This document shows positions 59,970 to 64,000 of a DNA stretch of 64,000 bases, one piece after another (within the stretch, counting starts at the first letter, position 1; the number at the start of each line of letters is the position of its first letter). The DNA is from Tanypteryx hageni. Lineage: Eukaryota > Arthropoda > Insecta > Odonata > Petaluridae. The stretch covers positions 33,204,854-33,268,853 of the forward strand of contig CM054116.1 of the NCBI GenBank assembly GCA_028673005.1, in the 5' to 3' direction. Below the pieces are notes generated by a model. The model was given only the letters and a program-made list of their open reading frames with translations. It searched no databases and had not been told where the DNA came from. The translations under genes were made by a program, and so were the position numbers.

Positions 59970-60430
59970 ATCAATGAAAGAATTTAAAAAAATAACTTAT
60001 CCTTGCAACTTCAAAAACACCAAACAAAAATACCTAAAGATTTTAAAGCCAAATTAACTCCTTTTTACAAATGCACTAAAATTTTCTGCTATCTTTTAAC
60101 ACTATAGCAGTTGCAATGAGGGTTGGATCCAGAAACTTCCAAAGGGGAACAAACCCCATTCTTTACCCCTTGTGCTCTACACTTCCAATGAGTATTTATC
60201 CCCTTGGACTGTTTAGTTCCTTCTTGCCGATCATGTACTAAGTACCTAATTTGTGGTACTCAAATCAAGAAATTTTGTCCAATAGGGCTGATGAGGAGAT
60301 TCGAGGAGGGAGTCGGGCAAAATCCCTCATAACCTCTCTGGGATCCACAACTGGTTGTAAAACATTTCAAAGTTATCATGAGACAAAAACCATATTATCT
60401 TGCACTAAAAGGTTTAATTTATTGAAAATT
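59970..60430. other. Intergenic stretch, nothing definite
   Basis: A short open frame from 60251 shows no recognised domain and is probably chance. Confidence 0.3.
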
Positions 60431-60438
60431 ATTCAGAG

Positions 60439-62810
60439 CAGAGATTCTCAATCTATAGCAAGGAAGTTGCACTGTAATTAATGTATGAAAATATATTGCT
60501 TTAATCTACATTATTTTTAAAAATCAAGAATAATGGGAAATCTGAGAAAGGCAGCAAAAATGGTTTCCACCAAGTCTCCAGGTTACAGACCAAAATCTCT
60601 GGGTCATGACTAGAGTTTTGGAACCGGGAAATCCAGTTCCTGGTAGTTTACTCGATATTTCTTATTCTCGATTCCCAAGAAAATTTTTAATGATTCCCGG
60701 GAATTGTTTGTTTGAATTTTGTGCAGTCAAGTTCTTCCAGAAATGCCTTCAAAGCCGCTTTTCTAGATATTCCTCTGAATTTCAGCCTCAAATGTTAAAC
60801 TATGTAAATTAGTTTTGATTTTATGCATGTTGTACCAATAGAATTTCTGATGAATGCTAAATATTTTTTCAGTGAATTAATTCAATTTTAATGGAACGCT
60901 ATACTCTGTTTCATATATCTTAGTGGTTTAAAGAGAGAGCGAAGAAGAGAGCTTTCCAGCAAGTGATCTTACGAGAACCAATAGGAATGAAGTACATGGA
61001 GCCTCCCCTGTCAAAAGCTCATTTTCTCTCTCTGGCCTCCGTTGTGCATACATCGAGTTTCTAAGTGCTATGTTGCTATGTGCTAATGCCTTCTACTGTC
61101 TGAACAGTCAAGCCCCCCCCATCCCGGTAGCTCACTGCTGGCAGCTTTCTGTTTCTTCTGAGCTCTTCACAATGTATTCCAGTTTAGTAGATATGACAGT
61201 GCCGAGTTTGTGTTCTCCAGCGAGGAGATGTCTCCTCACTAGGAGATGGGGAAACGTCTCCCCACCTCCTGGAAGCAGAAACACACGAGCGGTATGAGTA
61301 CGTACGAAATGTCAGTCACAAAGATATCTGAAACAGACTGTAATACAATGACAAAATGGTTTCTTCTCGCATCAGAGAATGTCATTAGTAAAAAAGGGTT
61401 CAAAAGTAATGGTTGCATGTTGCATTAATCAGAAACTAGCCACTGAATTGAACTACCTTCCCCTCATATTCTTCTTCCTTCCCCCATCCCTCCTCCTCTA
61501 ATTGACCAAATTAGCTACTCGGACCAAATGAATTATATACAAAATAGGGGGATTTCCATTGAAATTCAACAGGAGTTTTTTAAATGAAATTTTGTGAATA
61601 GATGCAACATGAAGCTATTATCCAAATCAATAGTTCCCAATTACTGGAAACCAGCAACAATGCAAATCACTAAGAATGTGTGTAATTCTCACGCTAAAAA
61701 CTGACATTGATCGATTCAATGTGTATTAAAAAATTGATGGCAGGAAAACAAACTTTCGTTTTTTTAGGCATTTCTTGTTTCAAGTCTCGAACTCCTACAA
61801 TGATTCTAAGTGATTTTAATACATGAATGATTAATGTTACACATTAAAATGTATTCCTTCTCCCATATAACACAATGAATGTTGTTTACATTAGTTGTTA
61901 TGAAAATCATTTCCCTCTCCTTCCTTCTCTCTCCTGTATTAAAAACATTCAAAGCACTTTCACCCATAAGAAATGAAATGACAATAGGATTTTGAGGTTT
62001 AAAAATGTAATTGGTTGGCAAGGCAACATCCCGTTAAAATGGTAAGATTCCCCAAAAATGTGAATTAAAAGTTTCACATGAGAAATTTCGAACTGTACGT
62101 GAAAAAAGATGAACAGAAAAAGAAATGTTATAAATTTTTCTTTAAAATGGTTTAAATCAAAGATTATAGGTTAATTCTTTCTAATTTAGATCTCAAAAAG
62201 AATAAAAGCCAGCACGTCGAAAAGTCAATGCTTGTGATATTTTATGGTAACTGGAAATGTCTTCTGTGGAGTCCAACCCGACTCTTTTTTCCCTTAAAAT
62301 AAGCAAATCGAGCATTCCTGCCAAATTTTAAAAATATCTCAATCTTTTTTTGAGTGATTTGCATTTTTATAGCATGGCAGGAGGAGCCACAAAGGGACAG
62401 ATTTTAGATTGTTTTTAAACCTCCTCCATATATTTTCTACCCTCAATTTTAACTTTGAGAGAATTGCAATATAGGATACATTAGTAGTTGGTCTCTTGTT
62501 ATCTCCATGTCATCAACATCGAGAAGAGATTGTTTGCACAAGTCAAAGTGCGTCTGAATATTGCAACTGCTAACAATTTGTGGCAAATAATTTCTCAAGT
62601 CAATGGGATTCATTCAAGATATATATAATAAATGTAATGTTTAAAATGATATATCAAATATTAAAAATGCAAAATCATCCTTATTCCCGGGATATTTGAA
62701 AATTTAATTCCCATTTCCCAGGAAAAAAATATCGCCAGGAACCCAAAACTCTAGTCGTGACGTTCTTAATGTTGACAACCCTACCGAGGAGCACAGGTTG
62801 AGAACCTCTG
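60439..62810. mobile_element. Outer hAT MITE, split by a second hAT
   Basis: The left end cagagattctcaatctatag and the right end (reverse strand) cagaggttctcaacctgtgc form an inverted repeat. The flanks attcagag (60431-60438) and ctttagag (62811-62818) agree at six of eight bases. Without the inner element it would be only about 230 bp. Confidence 0.75.
60611..62753. mobile_element. Inner hAT element inserted in the outer MITE
   Basis: The left end tagagttttggaaccggg and the right end (reverse strand) tagagttttgggttcctgg are inverted repeats. The flanks gtcatgac (60603-60610) and gtcgtgac (62754-62761) agree at seven of eight bases. Its 2.1 kb includes short open stretches near 61070-61430 that were not recognised as transposase. 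Confidence 0.75.
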
Positions 62811-62892
62811 CTTTAGAGCATAATATCCAATTTCAAAAAAAGTAAAACAGATAGAATTAATGTTTTTAATACACTGCCAAAAACTTCCTTGG

Positions 62893-62898
62893 TTTATT
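62893..62898 (-). terminator. Polyadenylation signal of the NACA gene
   Basis: TTTATT on the plus strand is AATAAA on the minus strand, about 200 bases after the stop codon at 63101-63099. The 3'UTR therefore ends just beyond the right edge of the outer hAT MITE. Confidence 0.65.
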
Positions 62899-63098
62899 TA
62901 CAATAGCAGTAAATGTTCAACATACTCCAATCTTCTCCATGTTGACTCTCTGCACAACTAAGATGGAACCAAGTCAGCAGTTGATTAGGAAGATGAGATC
63001 ACCTAACTTGTAGGGCTTTGCGCACCAATTTTCAGAAGTTAAATGAAATGAATGAATTTGCAAAGATGAAATCTATAGTATTTCACTCCCTGCATCAA

Positions 63099-63355
<257 letters not shown>

Positions 63356-64000
63356 CTACAGGGAACAAAAATAACAAAAAAATAATAAAATATCTCACCA
63401 AGATGATTTATTGCTTTTTTAAGCAATCCCTCGACTTATATAAAATGGGATAAACAATTACCATATCTGCCCCAATATAAGCCGATGTTTTTTGCCAAAA
63501 CCGATCATGAAAAAATCATCCCTCGGCTTAAATGCAAGTTCGAGAAAAAATTTGGGGTTAGGGTTGTCTCGTAGTCAACCATAGATGGCAGCACGTCTCA
63601 CATTCAAATGATAGTACTATATTTTTCGTAAATCAAATATTTGACCCAAGATCAACATTAATAAATAATAAAGCTAGAATATTGTATTTAGCAGTACCCA
63701 TGTTTTGTTGCCGTTGTTACCTGTTCTTTCGTTTCTCACGGCTATGCATATATATCAATCAGAATAGTTAGCAATTTGTATTACTTTTCATTATCCATTA
63801 AAAGAAGTTCCTATTAGTTTTACTTGGCTATTGTAGTTATTGCTATAGCCAATGTAATGTTTATATGCATGTTAAAACCTCATTCATGGAATCTATTAAA
63901 ATTACGTACATTGACTACACAGACGATTACGCAAAATGCGATGATAGCTGTTGATGCTCAACTGTTTGAATTACGGTAAAACTTGTGTGTGAAGTTATAC
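63356..64000 (-). other. Upstream intron of NACA (partial)
   Basis: No further NACA exon was recognised before the window ends. Bases about 63462-63550 (accatatctgccccaatata, then cggctta) resemble termini of a cut-and-paste transposon class but no partner end was found. Confidence 0.45.

Noticed and set aside
60251..60481. A 76-codon plus-strand frame upstream of the nested hATs
   Set aside because: No recognisable domain, partly overlaps the left end of the outer hAT, and no splice or promoter context supports it.

Overview
The window is animal nuclear DNA: AT-rich, with spliced genes, long introns and very dense transposable elements. The mix of elements (Penelope-like retroelements with GIY-YIG domains, APE-type LINEs, Tigger/pogo, ZMYM1-like and ZBED-like hAT, piggyBac-like and Helitron-like DNA, tRNA-derived SINEs) suggests an arthropod or another invertebrate. 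The species cannot be fixed from the sequence. No sign of bacterial, viral or organellar DNA was seen.

Three host genes can be supported. (1) 2792-9548 (+): a 273-residue lysine-rich protein with one RRM, three coding exons, resembling Nop6-type nucleolar RNA-binding proteins. (2) 28077-31031 (+): a 411-residue nucleolin-like protein with acidic tracts, one RRM and an RGG tail. It also has three coding exons, its introns cut the RRM at exactly the same places and phases as in gene 1, and its middle exon has the same 136-nt length, so the two look like an ancient tandem pair. (3) 63099-63355 (-): the last two coding exons of the alpha subunit of the nascent polypeptide-associated complex (NACA); the rest lies beyond the right edge. 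All three act in ribosome biogenesis or nascent-chain handling, but no functional coupling is shown.

Nearly everything else is mobile DNA. 1-1960: hAT tail fragments and a broken LINE. 3.6-9.2 kb: intron of gene 1 holding a hAT remnant and a Penelope-like (PLE) remnant. 11-26 kb: hAT, piggyBac-like and Tigger elements, many with readable target-site duplications (TSDs) and several nested. 35-36 kb: a PLE and a SINE set in (TA)n runs. 50-55 kb: a gag-like ORF, then a Tigger split by a hAT. 56-60 kb: SINEs, a PLE and a hammerhead-like RNA motif. 60.4-62.8 kb: a hAT inside a hAT.

The most unusual part is 37004-48460, an 11.5-kb complex built from Helitron-like units of about 770 bp. Units start with TC, end with a hairpin followed by CTAG, stand head-to-tail with no spacer (CTAG directly followed by TC), and each contains about four 146-bp subrepeats. 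The complex also contains a head-to-head inversion, a 161-bp-arm palindrome, inverted 5'-end stubs after several CTAG ends, and a LINE insertion. It looks like a rolling-circle transposon turning into satellite DNA.
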